From NCBI RefSeq assembly GCF_001544975.2, contig NZ_FCOG02000042.1:1-53478 (forward strand): a stretch of DNA of 53,478 bases, written 5' to 3'. The translations under genes were made by a program, and so were the position numbers. Of the stretch, positions 7,861-15,497 are shown piece by piece (the first letter of the stretch is position 1; the number at the start of each line of letters is the position of its first letter). The notes beneath the pieces are model-generated. The model searched no databases, was not told where the DNA came from, and saw only the letters and a program-made list of their open reading frames with translations. This DNA is from Caballeronia arationis. GTDB lineage: Bacteria; Pseudomonadota; Gammaproteobacteria; Burkholderiales; Burkholderiaceae.

Positions 7861-7979
7861 GCTCCGAGAACGGCGTCCGAAACTGACGCCGGTTTCTCGA
7901 AAATATTTTCGCGCGACGACTACCGTTCGAATCCTAGAATTCATCGACCGGACATCGCACGCATCAGGAGACTCACACC

Positions 7980-8942
7980 ATGGCATTGCCCGCCGTCCTG
8001 CAAAATCTCGCGCTGCCCGTCGTGGCCTCGCCGATGTTCATCGTCAGCTATCCCGAACTCGTGATCGCCCAGTGCAAGGCGGGCATCGTCGGCTCCTTTC
8101 CTGCGCTCAACGCGCGGCCGGCCGAATTGCTCGACGAATGGCTCACGCAGATACAGGCGTCGCTCGCCGAGCACAAGGCCGCAAACCCGAATGCCGTGAT
8201 CGGCCCCATCGCCGTGAACCAGATCGTTCATCAGTCGAATGCGCGGCTCGAGCAGGACGTACGCGTGTGTGTCGAGCACAAGGTGCCGATCTTCATCACC
8301 AGCCTGCGCGCGCCGGTCAAGGAGATGGTCGACGCGGTGCACAGTTACGGCGGCATCGTGCTGCACGACGTGATCAACATCCGCCACGCGCAGAAGGCGC
8401 TGGAAGCGGGCGTCGACGGACTAATCCTGGTCGCGGCCGGCGCGGGCGGACATGCGGGCACGACGTCGCCGTTTGCGCTCGTCGGTGAAGTCCGGAGCAT
8501 CTTCGACGGCCCGATCGTGCTGTCCGGCTCGATCGCGAACGGCGGCTCGATCCTCGCCGCGCAGGCAATGGGCGCGGACCTCGCGTACATGGGCACGCGC
8601 TTCATCGCGACGCAGGAAGCGCACGCGCACGAGAGCTACAAGAGCGCGATCGTCGATTCGAGCGCCGCCGACATCATCTACACGAACCTCTTCACCGGCG
8701 TGCACGGCAACTACATTCGCCAGAGCATCGTCGCCGCGGGACTCGACCCCGAAGCGCTGCCGGAATCGGACAAGGCCACCATGAATTTCGGCGACGGTTC
8801 GAGCAAGGCGAAGGCGTGGAAGGACATCTGGGGCGCGGGCCAGGGCGTCGGGCTGATGAACGATGTGCCGAGCGTCGCGGAACTGGTCGCGCGCCTGAAG
8901 CAGGAATACGAGGAAGCACGGGCGCGGATCAGGTTGAACTGA
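7980..8942 (+). CDS. Nitronate monooxygenase (2-nitropropane dioxygenase family)
   Basis: This 320-residue FMN-dependent TIM-barrel protein would oxidise alkyl nitronates such as propionate-3-nitronate, or act as a related NAD(P)H flavin oxidoreductase. The N-terminal LALPVVASPMFIVSYPEL is typical. The glycine-rich AAGAGGHAGTTSPFALV contains the catalytic-type histidine, and LSGSIANGGSILAAQAMGADLAYMGTRF is the phosphate-binding end of the barrel. AGGAG precedes the ATG. It ends at a strong shared terminator facing the porin gene. The 5' region contains a palindrome overlapping a -10 box, suggesting substrate-inducible control. Confidence 0.9.
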   Translation: MALPAVLQNLALPVVASPMFIVSYPELVIAQCKAGIVGSFPALNARPAELLDEWLTQIQASLAEHKAANPNAVIGPIAVNQIVHQSNARLEQDVRVCVEHKVPIFITSLRAPVKEMVDAVHSYGGIVLHDVINIRHAQKALEAGVDGLILVAAGAGGHAGTTSPFALVGEVRSIFDGPIVLSGSIANGGSILAAQAMGADLAYMGTRFIATQEAHAHESYKSAIVDSSAADIIYTNLFTGVHGNYIRQSIVAAGLDPEALPESDKATMNFGDGSSKAKAWKDIWGAGQGVGLMNDVPSVAELVARLKQEYEEARARIRLN

Positions 8943-8971
8943 CCGGCGGCGGCATTCACGGCGCAGAAGAC

Positions 8972-9010
8972 AAAACGCCGCGTTCCCAGGGAACGCGGCG
9001 TTTTCGTTTT
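8972..9010. terminator. Strong bidirectional terminator between convergent genes
   Basis: Sixteen-base complementary arms, AAAACGCCGCGTTCCC (8972-8987) and GGGAACGCGGCGTTTT (8989-9004), are flanked by A- and T-runs. It serves the nitronate monooxygenase on the plus strand and the porin on the minus strand. Confidence 0.9.
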
Positions 9011-9054
9011 TGCGCTGCGTTTGAACGCAGCGCATTGGCCTGGACTCGCTACGC

Positions 9055-10137
9055 TCAGAACTTCGCGCGCAGGCCCACGCCGTAAGTGTTGCCCGACGAT
9101 TGGCTCGTGTACTTATCGTTCAGGTATGCGGCGTAGACGTCGGTGCGCTTCGAGAGCGGGTAGTCGTAGCCGAGCGCCCAGCTCTTGTGCGTCTGATCGA
9201 GGCCGCCATTGCTGCGCGAGTACGCATACGACGCCATCACAATGCCCGGTCCGAGCGGCACCGTCACGCCGCCTTGCCCGGTATTGACGTGGAAGCTGCC
9301 GGTTTCGATGTCGTTGTTCGTGTACATGTACTGCGCGAAGAACTTCACGAACTTGAGGTCGTACGAGACGCCGGCCTGCGCCACGCTCTGGCTCTTGTAG
9401 CCCGCGACGAGCGTCGACAGGTCGCCCGGTGTGTTGTTGTAGTTCACGTACTGATAGACACCGGTTGCCGCGAACGGGCCGTGGAAGTACAGGAACTGCG
9501 CGCTCCACTTCTTCGAGCGTCCGTCGCCCGCCTGGTTGCCGAAGCTGTACATCGCGCTGCCCGACAGGCCGCTGAAGTCAGGCGACGTGTACTGAACCGA
9601 GTTGTTCCAGCCCGAGTCGCCGACAACACCCTGGTCCGTCGTGTAGGTCGGGAACGTGCCCTGGCCGAGGAACACGTGATAGACCATCGGCGAGAAGACG
9701 TACGAATCGACGAACGGGTTGAAGAGAATCGTCGAGACGAAGAGTTGTGTCGTCAGGCGGCCGGCCGTGAACGTACCGTAGGGCGCCTGAATGCCGACAT
9801 ACGCGTTACGGGCGAAGAACGTGTCGCCGGTGAAGCGGCCGTACTGGCCGTTCTGCGCGCGGAAGAAACTCTCGAGAGTGAAGATCGCCTTGTAGCCGTT
9901 GCCGAGGTCTTCAGCGCCCTTCAAGCCCCAGTAGGACGTCGACATGCCGCCGCCGCTCACGTTCCACGCGCGGTCGCCGCCGGGGAACTTGGTTGCGCCC
10001 ACCCATTCGTCGACCTGACCGTATAGCGAAACGCTCGACTGCGCCTGTGCCGACCCGGCGGCAAGGAAGCCGAATAGGGCAGCGACTGCGGTGGCCTTGA
10101 CCGTTGCCTTCAGCGCACGGTTGACGGTTGGCTTCAT
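9055..10137 (-). CDS. Gram-negative trimeric porin (Burkholderia OmpC-like)
   Basis: This 360-residue outer-membrane porin has a signal peptide ending in SAQA before QSSVSLYGQVDEWVG, the standard first strand of beta-proteobacterial porins. The body alternates short beta strands and Gly/Asn/Tyr loops, with ALGYDYPLSKRTDVYAAYLN near the end and the C-terminal strand YGVGLRAKF ending in phenylalanine, as required for BAM recognition. It would form a 16-stranded general diffusion channel. AGGAG precedes the ATG. It has a long 5' intergenic region and a strong terminator, so it is monocistronic. Substrate preference cannot be told. Confidence 0.95.
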   Translation of the reverse strand: MKPTVNRALKATVKATAVAALFGFLAAGSAQAQSSVSLYGQVDEWVGATKFPGGDRAWNVSGGGMSTSYWGLKGAEDLGNGYKAIFTLESFFRAQNGQYGRFTGDTFFARNAYVGIQAPYGTFTAGRLTTQLFVSTILFNPFVDSYVFSPMVYHVFLGQGTFPTYTTDQGVVGDSGWNNSVQYTSPDFSGLSGSAMYSFGNQAGDGRSKKWSAQFLYFHGPFAATGVYQYVNYNNTPGDLSTLVAGYKSQSVAQAGVSYDLKFVKFFAQYMYTNNDIETGSFHVNTGQGGVTVPLGPGIVMASYAYSRSNGGLDQTHKSWALGYDYPLSKRTDVYAAYLNDKYTSQSSGNTYGVGLRAKF

Positions 10138-10675
10138 GAACTCTCCTGTTGTTTGTCAAAAGTTAAAGCGTTGGCGGGCAAGACTCATGGCTTGCCTCGT
10201 CAGACCGGCGTAATGATTGGGTTCGCGCTGGGCTCGCGCCTCTTTCGGAGCGGGACCATCTTTACGGATCATTTTTCCGGTCAAAAATGTTTTTGGTTAT
10301 TGCGGGTATAGCGGTTCGGATAGTCCGTGCTTATATCGCTCTCGTTCACGTGCAATCAGCGAGTCCTGACATTCGCCGGTCCGGCACGTCGTCGTGTCCG
10401 CGCCGCAAGGCTTCGCGGGCCACGGTGAGGTTTTTGATGCCACACACGGTTCGTGAAAATGTCGTGACGCGCGCCGGTCGCAATTGTCGGTGCGCGCAAA
10501 AAAGAGGGGAAATGTTACGAACGTTTGACGCGCGACTGTGGTGTGCTTACGTCACCGAAGCGGGAGAGATGGACGGACCAATATTTTTTCGTTCTCGACG
10601 CGGTGCGCGCCGGCAGCGATACGCGATGATCGACGGGCGTCGATCATCGCGTATAGCTCGGTTGTTTCAGTTGCT
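10138..10675. other. Intergenic region between porin and small secreted-protein genes
   Basis: No convincing gene is seen in this 538-base stretch. The part near the porin is AT-richer (about 10260-10345) and should hold the porin promoter on the minus strand; a TTGACC there could be a -35 box but no good -10 follows at the right distance. The far part holds a long perfect hairpin (10619-10654). Short frames across the region lack ribosome sites and recognisable residues. Confidence 0.5.
10619..10654. repeat. Perfect 17-base-arm hairpin
   Basis: ATACGCGATGATCGACG (10619-10635) and CGTCGATCATCGCGTAT (10638-10654) are exact reverse complements separated by GG. It sits 21 bases past the stop of the minus-strand gene at 10676-11068. 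There is no T-run directly after it on that strand, so it may be a transcript-end stabiliser or protein site rather than a classic terminator. Confidence 0.7.
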
Positions 10676-11068
10676 TCAGTTGCGGTAATTCGAGTTCGCT
10701 GCGGAACGCGGGTCGTCGCCGGGACGGCCGGGCGGCCGGGGCATGCCGCGTTCTTCGTTGTAACGGGTAATGTCCGCGCGGATCGATCCAGCGCCACGCA
10801 TCGGCGTGTTTTGTTCGGGGCGCGGCACACCGCGAACTTCGGCGCTGATCGGCGTCATGCCGTCCTTCGCGCCCACCTGCGTGTAACGCAGCGGCTGGCC
10901 GTTGCGCGCGAGATCGCGATCCAGCGCGGCACGCTCGGCTGCATTGCCCGACTTGAGCCACACGCCGTCGGGTGTACCGGCGAGCGCAAGCGAACCCGCC
11001 ACCGCAATCGAGCCGATCGCGGTGGCGATTAAATATCGAGTAGTCTTCCGGAAGCCTGTGCGCGCCAT
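10676..11068 (-). CDS. Small exported hypothetical protein
   Basis: This is a 130-residue protein I do not recognise. Starting at MARTGFRKTTRYLIATAIGS it has a basic N-region and a hydrophobic stretch ending near LALAGTPDG, consistent with a signal peptide or anchor. The mature part is polar, with ERAALDRDLARNGQPLRYTQ in the middle and a Pro/Gly/Arg-rich tail (MPRPPGRPGDDPR). No catalytic motif or cysteine pair is seen. An upstream ATG at 11101 is also possible; neither has a clear ribosome site. The frame shows the GC-rich third-position pattern of neighbouring genes, which supports it being real. Confidence 0.6.
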   Translation of the reverse strand: MARTGFRKTTRYLIATAIGSIAVAGSLALAGTPDGVWLKSGNAAERAALDRDLARNGQPLRYTQVGAKDGMTPISAEVRGVPRPEQNTPMRGAGSIRADITRYNEERGMPRPPGRPGDDPRSAANSNYRN

Positions 11069-11584
11069 GTCGAAACGAAACTGCGGGATGTCCGACGTCA
11101 TTCGGCTTGCGCGGCGGCCAACGGAGAGCGGGTCGGGTGCAAGCGACCGGTCGTTGTCGGAGCATCGCGGTGCACCGCATTAACACGCGTGTGCACCCTT
11201 CAACCGGTCTACGGACAATTTATGGCGCCGCGCCGCGCTAGTCGAGCCAAAAAGTGTTAGACCTGCTCAATGGTTGTAACACCATGTTACTACTGGATTT
11301 TTTGCAGTTTTCGGGGTGAGTGAAAACGCTGAATCGTGTGACAAGAGGAGCGTTTTGAGCTGGCTCGAAGGTTGCTCGCCATTCCGCCATTTAGGACTGG
11401 CCTCATACCGATACGACATTAATCGATCATTTAAATGAATTTGCCTATTGAATCGTAATCGGGCGAAAATACTGGTTTTCCTGACTTGACGTTTGACTGG
11501 CCTTGACGTTTGCCAGCCAATTCGCGACGCCGAGTCGTCCTGCAACCCGATTTGCAACCCTGCACGTTCGAGTGCGAGATTCAG
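11069..11584. other. Intergenic region upstream of the SBF-like transporter
   Basis: I see no gene in this 516-base stretch. From about 11260 to 11480 it is clearly AT-richer than its surroundings and includes the self-complementary CATTTAAATG (11428-11437). It is a plausible regulatory region for the transporter, and its part next to 11069 should carry the promoter of the minus-strand small protein. A directly repeated element at 11485-11512 is listed separately. Confidence 0.45.
11485..11512 (+). repeat. Direct repeat CTTGACGTTTG, two copies 17 bases apart
   Basis: The 11-mer CTTGACGTTTG occurs at 11485-11495 and again at 11502-11512, so the copies begin 17 bases apart. Each contains TTGACG, which resembles a -35 box. 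The pair lies 73 bases before the transporter start and may be a tandem activator or repressor site. Confidence 0.5.
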
Positions 11585-12604
11585 ATGGCGCGCCCCAAAT
11601 TTCTTCCCGACAACTTCACGCTTGCCCTCGTGGGCACCGTCGTCCTGGCGAGCCTCCTGCCGTGCCGGGGCACGGTCGCCGTCGGTTTCAACTGGCTGAC
11701 CAACATCGCCATCGGGCTGCTGTTCTTCCTGCACGGGGCAAAGCTCTCGCGCGAAGCCATCGTGTCGGGCGCGACGCACTGGCGGCTGCACCTCGTCGTC
11801 CTGCTCAGCACGTTCGTGATGTTCCCGTTGCTCGGCCTCGCGCTCAAGCCCGTACTCACGCCGCTCGTCACACCCGAGCTCTACATGGGCATCCTCTTTC
11901 TGTGCACGTTGCCGTCCACAGTTCAGTCGTCGATCGCGTTCACGTCGATGGCCAAGGGCAACGTGCCCGCAGCCGTCTGCAGTGCGTCGGCGTCGAGCCT
12001 GCTCGGCATCTTCATCACGCCGGCGCTGGTGGGACTGGTCGTCAATAATCACGGCGCCGCCACCGGCTCGCCCTGGCACACTGTCGGCAATATCGTGCTG
12101 CAGCTGCTCGTGCCGTTCATCGCCGGTCAGTTGCTGCGCCCGGCGATTGGCAAATGGATCGACCGCAACCGCGCCATGCTGAAGTTCGTCGACCAGGGCT
12201 CGATCCTGCTCGTCGTCTACGTCGCGTTTAGCGAAGCCGTGAATGAAGGCATCTGGCATTCGATGTCCCTCGCCACGCTCGCCGGGCTGCTCGCCGCCAA
12301 CATCGTGCTGCTCGCGCTTGCAATTTTCGCGACGGCCTTTGCCAGCAAGCGGCTCGGCTTCAGCCGCGCCGACCAGATCACCATCATTTTCTGCGGATCG
12401 AAGAAGAGCCTCGCGTCCGGCATTCCAATGGCAAAGGTGATCTTTGCGTCCCATACGGTCGGCGCGGTCGTCCTGCCTCTAATGCTGTTCCACCAGATCC
12501 AGCTCATGGTTTGCGCGGTGCTCGCGCAACGCTGGGGCGCGCGGCGCACGGCCAAGGAGAAGAGTCGCGAGCGCGAGGGCGCAGCGGCTGCGGCGCGTCG
12601 CTGA
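11585..12604 (+). CDS. SBF-like (bile acid:Na+ symporter fold) membrane transporter
   Basis: This 339-residue integral membrane protein belongs to the SBF_like group (YfeH type). About nine or ten hydrophobic helices are visible, from LALVGTVVLASLLP to AVVLPLMLFHQIQLMVCAVLA. The family core motifs TLPSTVQSSIAFTSMAKGNVPAAVCSASASSLLG and FCGSKKSLASGIPMAKVIF, which form the crossover sodium/substrate sites, are present. The C-terminus is a short charged tail. The ATG at 11585 fits the family start; a longer frame from 11510 adds an unsupported leader. Substrate is unknown (organic anions in the wider family). A terminator follows directly. Confidence 0.88.
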   Translation: MARPKFLPDNFTLALVGTVVLASLLPCRGTVAVGFNWLTNIAIGLLFFLHGAKLSREAIVSGATHWRLHLVVLLSTFVMFPLLGLALKPVLTPLVTPELYMGILFLCTLPSTVQSSIAFTSMAKGNVPAAVCSASASSLLGIFITPALVGLVVNNHGAATGSPWHTVGNIVLQLLVPFIAGQLLRPAIGKWIDRNRAMLKFVDQGSILLVVYVAFSEAVNEGIWHSMSLATLAGLLAANIVLLALAIFATAFASKRLGFSRADQITIIFCGSKKSLASGIPMAKVIFASHTVGAVVLPLMLFHQIQLMVCAVLAQRWGARRTAKEKSREREGAAAAARR

Positions 12605-12656
12605 ACCACGTGCTGCCGAAAGTCGTAACGAAGTAGCACTTGCTCTCCCCGATTCG

Positions 12657-12680
12657 AAAGCCGCCTCGTGCGGCTTTTTT
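12657..12680 (+). terminator. Rho-independent terminator of the SBF-like transporter
   Basis: Arms AAAGCCGC (12657-12664) and GCGGCTTT (12670-12677) with a five-base loop are followed by a T-run reaching 12680. It lies 53 bases after the transporter stop. Confidence 0.88.
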
Positions 12681-12847
12681 GCTATTTGAGCCTGTCTGCC
12701 GGCGAACGTCGATTCGGCCAGTCGATGTAGGCCTGGAGCGCAAATGCAAAAAAGTTCGTGCGTTTCGCCTAAGCCATCCGGCCGACTGGTGCCCGGGCAT
12801 GTGCCTTGCCACACTTACGTCCAGAGAACGTCGCAAGGGAGAAAAAC

Positions 12848-12904
12848 ATGTCGATCCGAAATTCCGAGACCCGCCTCCGAGGGGCGCCAAGCCGATGGTC
12901 ATGA
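12848..12904 (+). CDS. Putative 18-residue leader ORF overlapping the acyl-CoA dehydrogenase start
   Basis: An ATG with a very good ribosome site (AAGGGAGAAAAAC) opens a frame reading MSIRNSETRLRGAPSRWS. Its TGA overlaps the ATG at 12901 of the next gene (ATGA). The downstream gene itself lacks a strong site at 12901, so translation could be coupled through this ORF. It may instead be a remnant of an older start shifted out of frame. Confidence 0.35.
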   Translation: MSIRNSETRLRGAPSRWS

Positions 12905-13932
12905 GCCGTTCAACGCCTGGCGGCTGCGCCGAATTGAAATCCTTCCTGCATGAACTGAACTTTCGACGCGGCTCGGCGGCAGAAACGGCCGACGTGCTTC
13001 GCGCGCTCGTCGGCGCGGGCTTCGATCGCCTTCCGCTGCCAGGAAGTGGCGCAACGCTCGAACGATGGCGAATGCTCGCCGCGGTCGCAGGGTTCGATCT
13101 TGCGCTCGTCAAGCTGTTCGAAGGCCACACGGACGCGCTCGCAATTCTGGCCGAACTGGGCGGCGTCGAACCCGACGAAGGCGCCGCGTGGGGCGTCTGG
13201 GCTGCGGAACCGCCCACGGCCCGGCTCGCTGCACGAACCGGTTCGGGCGACCGCATCGAATTGAACGGGACGAAGGCATGGTGTTCGGGCGCCGCTCAAA
13301 TCACACACGCGCTGGTCACGGCCTGGAATGAACGCGACGAATCGATCCTCGCGGCGGTGGACCTTCGTCAGCCGGGCGTGCGTGTGACGAACGAGGGCTG
13401 GGTAGCGGTCGGCATGCATGCGAGCGCCAGCGTCGACGTGCGATTCGAGGACGCCAGCGCCGTGCAGATCGGCGCGCCGCTTGCGTATCTGAAGCGGCCG
13501 GGATTCTGGCAGGGCGGCGGCGGCATTGCGGCATGCTGGTTCGGCGCGGCAGCGGCTATCGGCGAATTCGTGCGGCGTGACGCCTCGCGGCGCGCCGACC
13601 CGCACAAGCTGGCGCACCTCGGAGCGATCGATATCGCGCTCACGAGCGCAGCGAGCGTGCTGAGGGAAACGGCCGCCCGCTTCGATCGCGAGCCGCATGC
13701 CGACGCGATGCCCGCCGCACTGCGTGCGCGGCTCGCGGTAGAACGCACGGCGGCGAGCGTGATCGACCATGCGGGGCGGGCGCTAGGCGCCGGGCCTTTC
13801 TGCCGCAACGAGTATTTCGCCCGCCTGATGGCAGACCTTCCCGTGTTCGTCCGGCAAAGTCATGCCGAACGCGATGAAGCCGCGCTCGCGGAATGCGTCG
13901 TCAACGAGGAGCGCGGACCATGGGAACTCTGA
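12901..13932 (+). CDS. Acyl-CoA dehydrogenase-like flavoprotein
   Basis: This 343-residue protein is clearly of the acyl-CoA dehydrogenase fold but short. The helical N-domain is followed by a beta middle domain with RIELNGTKAWCSGAAQITHALVTA and VTNEGWVAVGMHASASVDVRFEDA, which in the family hold the FAD and thioester, and by the C-terminal helical bundle. I cannot place the catalytic glutamate with confidence, so it may be a divergent dehydrogenase or a non-catalytic relative. Candidate starts are 12901 (overlapped by the leader ORF) and 12895. It overlaps the next gene by 13 bases and forms a three-gene operon with a PIG-L deacetylase and a NodS-like methyltransferase. Confidence 0.8.
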   Translation: MSRSTPGGCAELKSFLHELNFRRGSAAETADVLRALVGAGFDRLPLPGSGATLERWRMLAAVAGFDLALVKLFEGHTDALAILAELGGVEPDEGAAWGVWAAEPPTARLAARTGSGDRIELNGTKAWCSGAAQITHALVTAWNERDESILAAVDLRQPGVRVTNEGWVAVGMHASASVDVRFEDASAVQIGAPLAYLKRPGFWQGGGGIAACWFGAAAAIGEFVRRDASRRADPHKLAHLGAIDIALTSAASVLRETAARFDREPHADAMPAALRARLAVERTAASVIDHAGRALGAGPFCRNEYFARLMADLPVFVRQSHAERDEAALAECVVNEERGPWEL

Positions 13933-14696
13933 CCGCGAACGAGAGCGTCCGGCGGACGATCGCCGGGTCGGGCACGCCCGAAAACGTCTGGCAAAGCTGG
14001 GCGCGGCTGGCAACGCTACCGGCAGTCGAACCGGCGATGCTGGTGCCGGCCGGCGCACGCGCTGTGATCGTGGCGCCGCATCCCGACGATGAAGTGCTCG
14101 GCACCGGCGGCCTGCTCGCGAATCTGTCCGCGCTGGGCCGCAAGGTGCTGATCGTCGCAGTTACCGACGGCACCGCGAGCCATCCGCAATCGCCCGCGTG
14201 GCCGCCCGCGCGCCTCGCCGATGTCCGTCCGCAGGAGACGCGCGAAGCCTTGCAGCGACTGCACATGCGATACGTCCAGACCTTGCGCCTCGGCTTGCCC
14301 GATGGCGGCGGCGAGCGCTTCGAAATGCAGCTCTCCGCCGCGCTCGCCGAGCACCTGCGTCCCGGCGACGTCGTCTTCGGCACCTGGCGCCACGACGGTC
14401 ATCCGGATCACGAGGCGGTCGGACGGGCGGTATCGTCGGAGGCCGCACGGCTGGATTTGCCGTTCGTCGAGATCCCGATCTGGACGTGGCACTGGGCATC
14501 GCCCGACGATTCGCGCGTACCGTGGAGCCGCGCGCGCCGCATCGTGCTCGATACGGGCACGCACTCGCGCAAGCTGCACGCCGTCGAGGCGTTTCGAAGC
14601 CAACTGGAACCCGACACCACGACCGGACGCGCGCCGATCCTGCCGGAGCACGTTCTGGCGCGGCTCACCCGGCCCTACGAGGTCGTCCTGATATGA
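13920..14696 (+). CDS. PIG-L/LmbE-family zinc deacetylase
   Basis: This 258-residue enzyme carries the family motif APHPDDEVLG (H54, D56, D57) and the second metal motif GHPDH (residues 160-164). PIG-L enzymes remove N-acetyl groups from GlcNAc conjugates or similar acylamides in a zinc-dependent manner. No signal peptide is seen, so it should be cytosolic. GAGGAG lies upstream of the ATG at 13920, inside the end of the dehydrogenase gene. Its own TGA overlaps the ATG of the methyltransferase. The surrounding enzymes suggest the substrate is a sugar-linked or acylated small molecule, but this is inference. Confidence 0.9.
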   Translation: MGTLTANESVRRTIAGSGTPENVWQSWARLATLPAVEPAMLVPAGARAVIVAPHPDDEVLGTGGLLANLSALGRKVLIVAVTDGTASHPQSPAWPPARLADVRPQETREALQRLHMRYVQTLRLGLPDGGGERFEMQLSAALAEHLRPGDVVFGTWRHDGHPDHEAVGRAVSSEAARLDLPFVEIPIWTWHWASPDDSRVPWSRARRIVLDTGTHSRKLHAVEAFRSQLEPDTTTGRAPILPEHVLARLTRPYEVVLI

Positions 14697-15298
14697 GCGG
14701 AGAGCCCGAGGCACAGCGCTATTTCGACGGTCTTTACGAGCGCAGCGACGATCCGTGGCTGCTGCGCGAGCGCTGGTACGAAAGGCGCAAACGCGCGCTG
14801 ACGCTCGCGATGCTGCCCGACCCGCGCTACGCGCGCGCCTACGAACCCGGCTGCGCGACCGGCGAATTCACGGCAGAACTCGCATCGCGCTGCGACACAC
14901 TTCTCGCCGCCGATCTGAGCGCCGATGCGGTTGCTCTCGCGCGGCGCCGTGTCGCGCATCTGGGCAACGTGAAGATCGAGCAGCGCGCGATCCCCGACGA
15001 CTGGCCGAACGGCCACTTCGACCTGATCGTCATCAGCGAACTGGCGTATTACCTCGACGAGCCGCAGTTGGCGCGTCTCGCCGCGTGCCTCGCCGGATCG
15101 CTCGCGCCAGGCGGGACAATCGTCGCGTGCCACTGGCGCCAGCCAATAGAAGGCTGGCCGCACTCGGGCGATTTCGTTCACGAGGAATTGCGCGCGACGC
15201 TGCCCTTTGCTCGCCTGTCGCATTATCAGGACGAGGATATGCTGCTCGACGTCTGGTCGTCGAATCCGGGTTCCGTGCATTGTCGCGAGGCGAAATAA
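14693..15298 (+). CDS. NodS-like class I SAM-dependent methyltransferase
   Basis: This 201-residue methyltransferase opens with YFDGLYERSDDPWLLRERWYERRK, a stretch typical of the NodS-like group, then has SAM motif I AYEPGCATGEFTAEL near residue 50 and the acidic post-I AADLSADAVALA. The segment FDLIVISELAYYLDE is motif IV. NodS N-methylates a deacetylated glucosamine of Nod factors; pairing with a deacetylase upstream echoes that logic. The start is the ATG overlapping the deacetylase stop. It ends the operon, and the next gene is transcribed from a separate promoter region. Confidence 0.88.
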   Translation: MSGEPEAQRYFDGLYERSDDPWLLRERWYERRKRALTLAMLPDPRYARAYEPGCATGEFTAELASRCDTLLAADLSADAVALARRRVAHLGNVKIEQRAIPDDWPNGHFDLIVISELAYYLDEPQLARLAACLAGSLAPGGTIVACHWRQPIEGWPHSGDFVHEELRATLPFARLSHYQDEDMLLDVWSSNPGSVHCREAK

Positions 15299-15316
15299 TG
15301 CCCTTGTTCAAGTATT

Positions 15317-15334
15317 TTTACTAAACACAGTAAA
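15317..15334 (+). promoter_or_regulatory. Candidate operator TTTACT-N6-AGTAAA
   Basis: A hyphenated perfect inverted repeat, TTTACT (15317-15322) and AGTAAA (15329-15334), lies 180 bases before the LacI-family regulator gene in an AT-rich stretch. Two looser ACT/AGT-containing sequences follow before the promoter. It is a reasonable candidate for autoregulation, although it does not resemble the usual LacI-family core. Confidence 0.4.
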
Positions 15335-15391
15335 GGCTACAAAATCCATACACAACAAGCCTCTACTGGTTTTCTCTAGTCCCTGATCAGG

Positions 15392-15419
15392 TTGTTTCGC
15401 CGAATTTTTACTATACAAT
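15392..15419 (+). promoter_or_regulatory. Sigma-70-type promoter for the lacI-AGE-kinase operon
   Basis: TTGTTT (15392-15397) and TACAAT (15414-15419) are separated by 16 bases in an AT-rich segment, placing a transcript start about 70 bases before the regulator ATG. Confidence 0.5.
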
Positions 15420-15497
15420 CGCCGCAATCGCAGAACGCACTGCGCGACGATAAACACGGCGCAAAACGGCCATACAGCGGGGACAGAAAACACCACG

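Noticed and set aside
7920..7945. GTTCGAATCC resembling a tRNA T-loop
   Set aside because: No acceptor, D or anticodon arms can be folded around it, and it lies in the nitronate monooxygenase 5' region.
10287..10688. A 133-codon plus-strand frame upstream of the porin
   Set aside because: There is no ribosome site, cysteine- and arginine-rich residues, and it overlaps the porin promoter area and the long hairpin.
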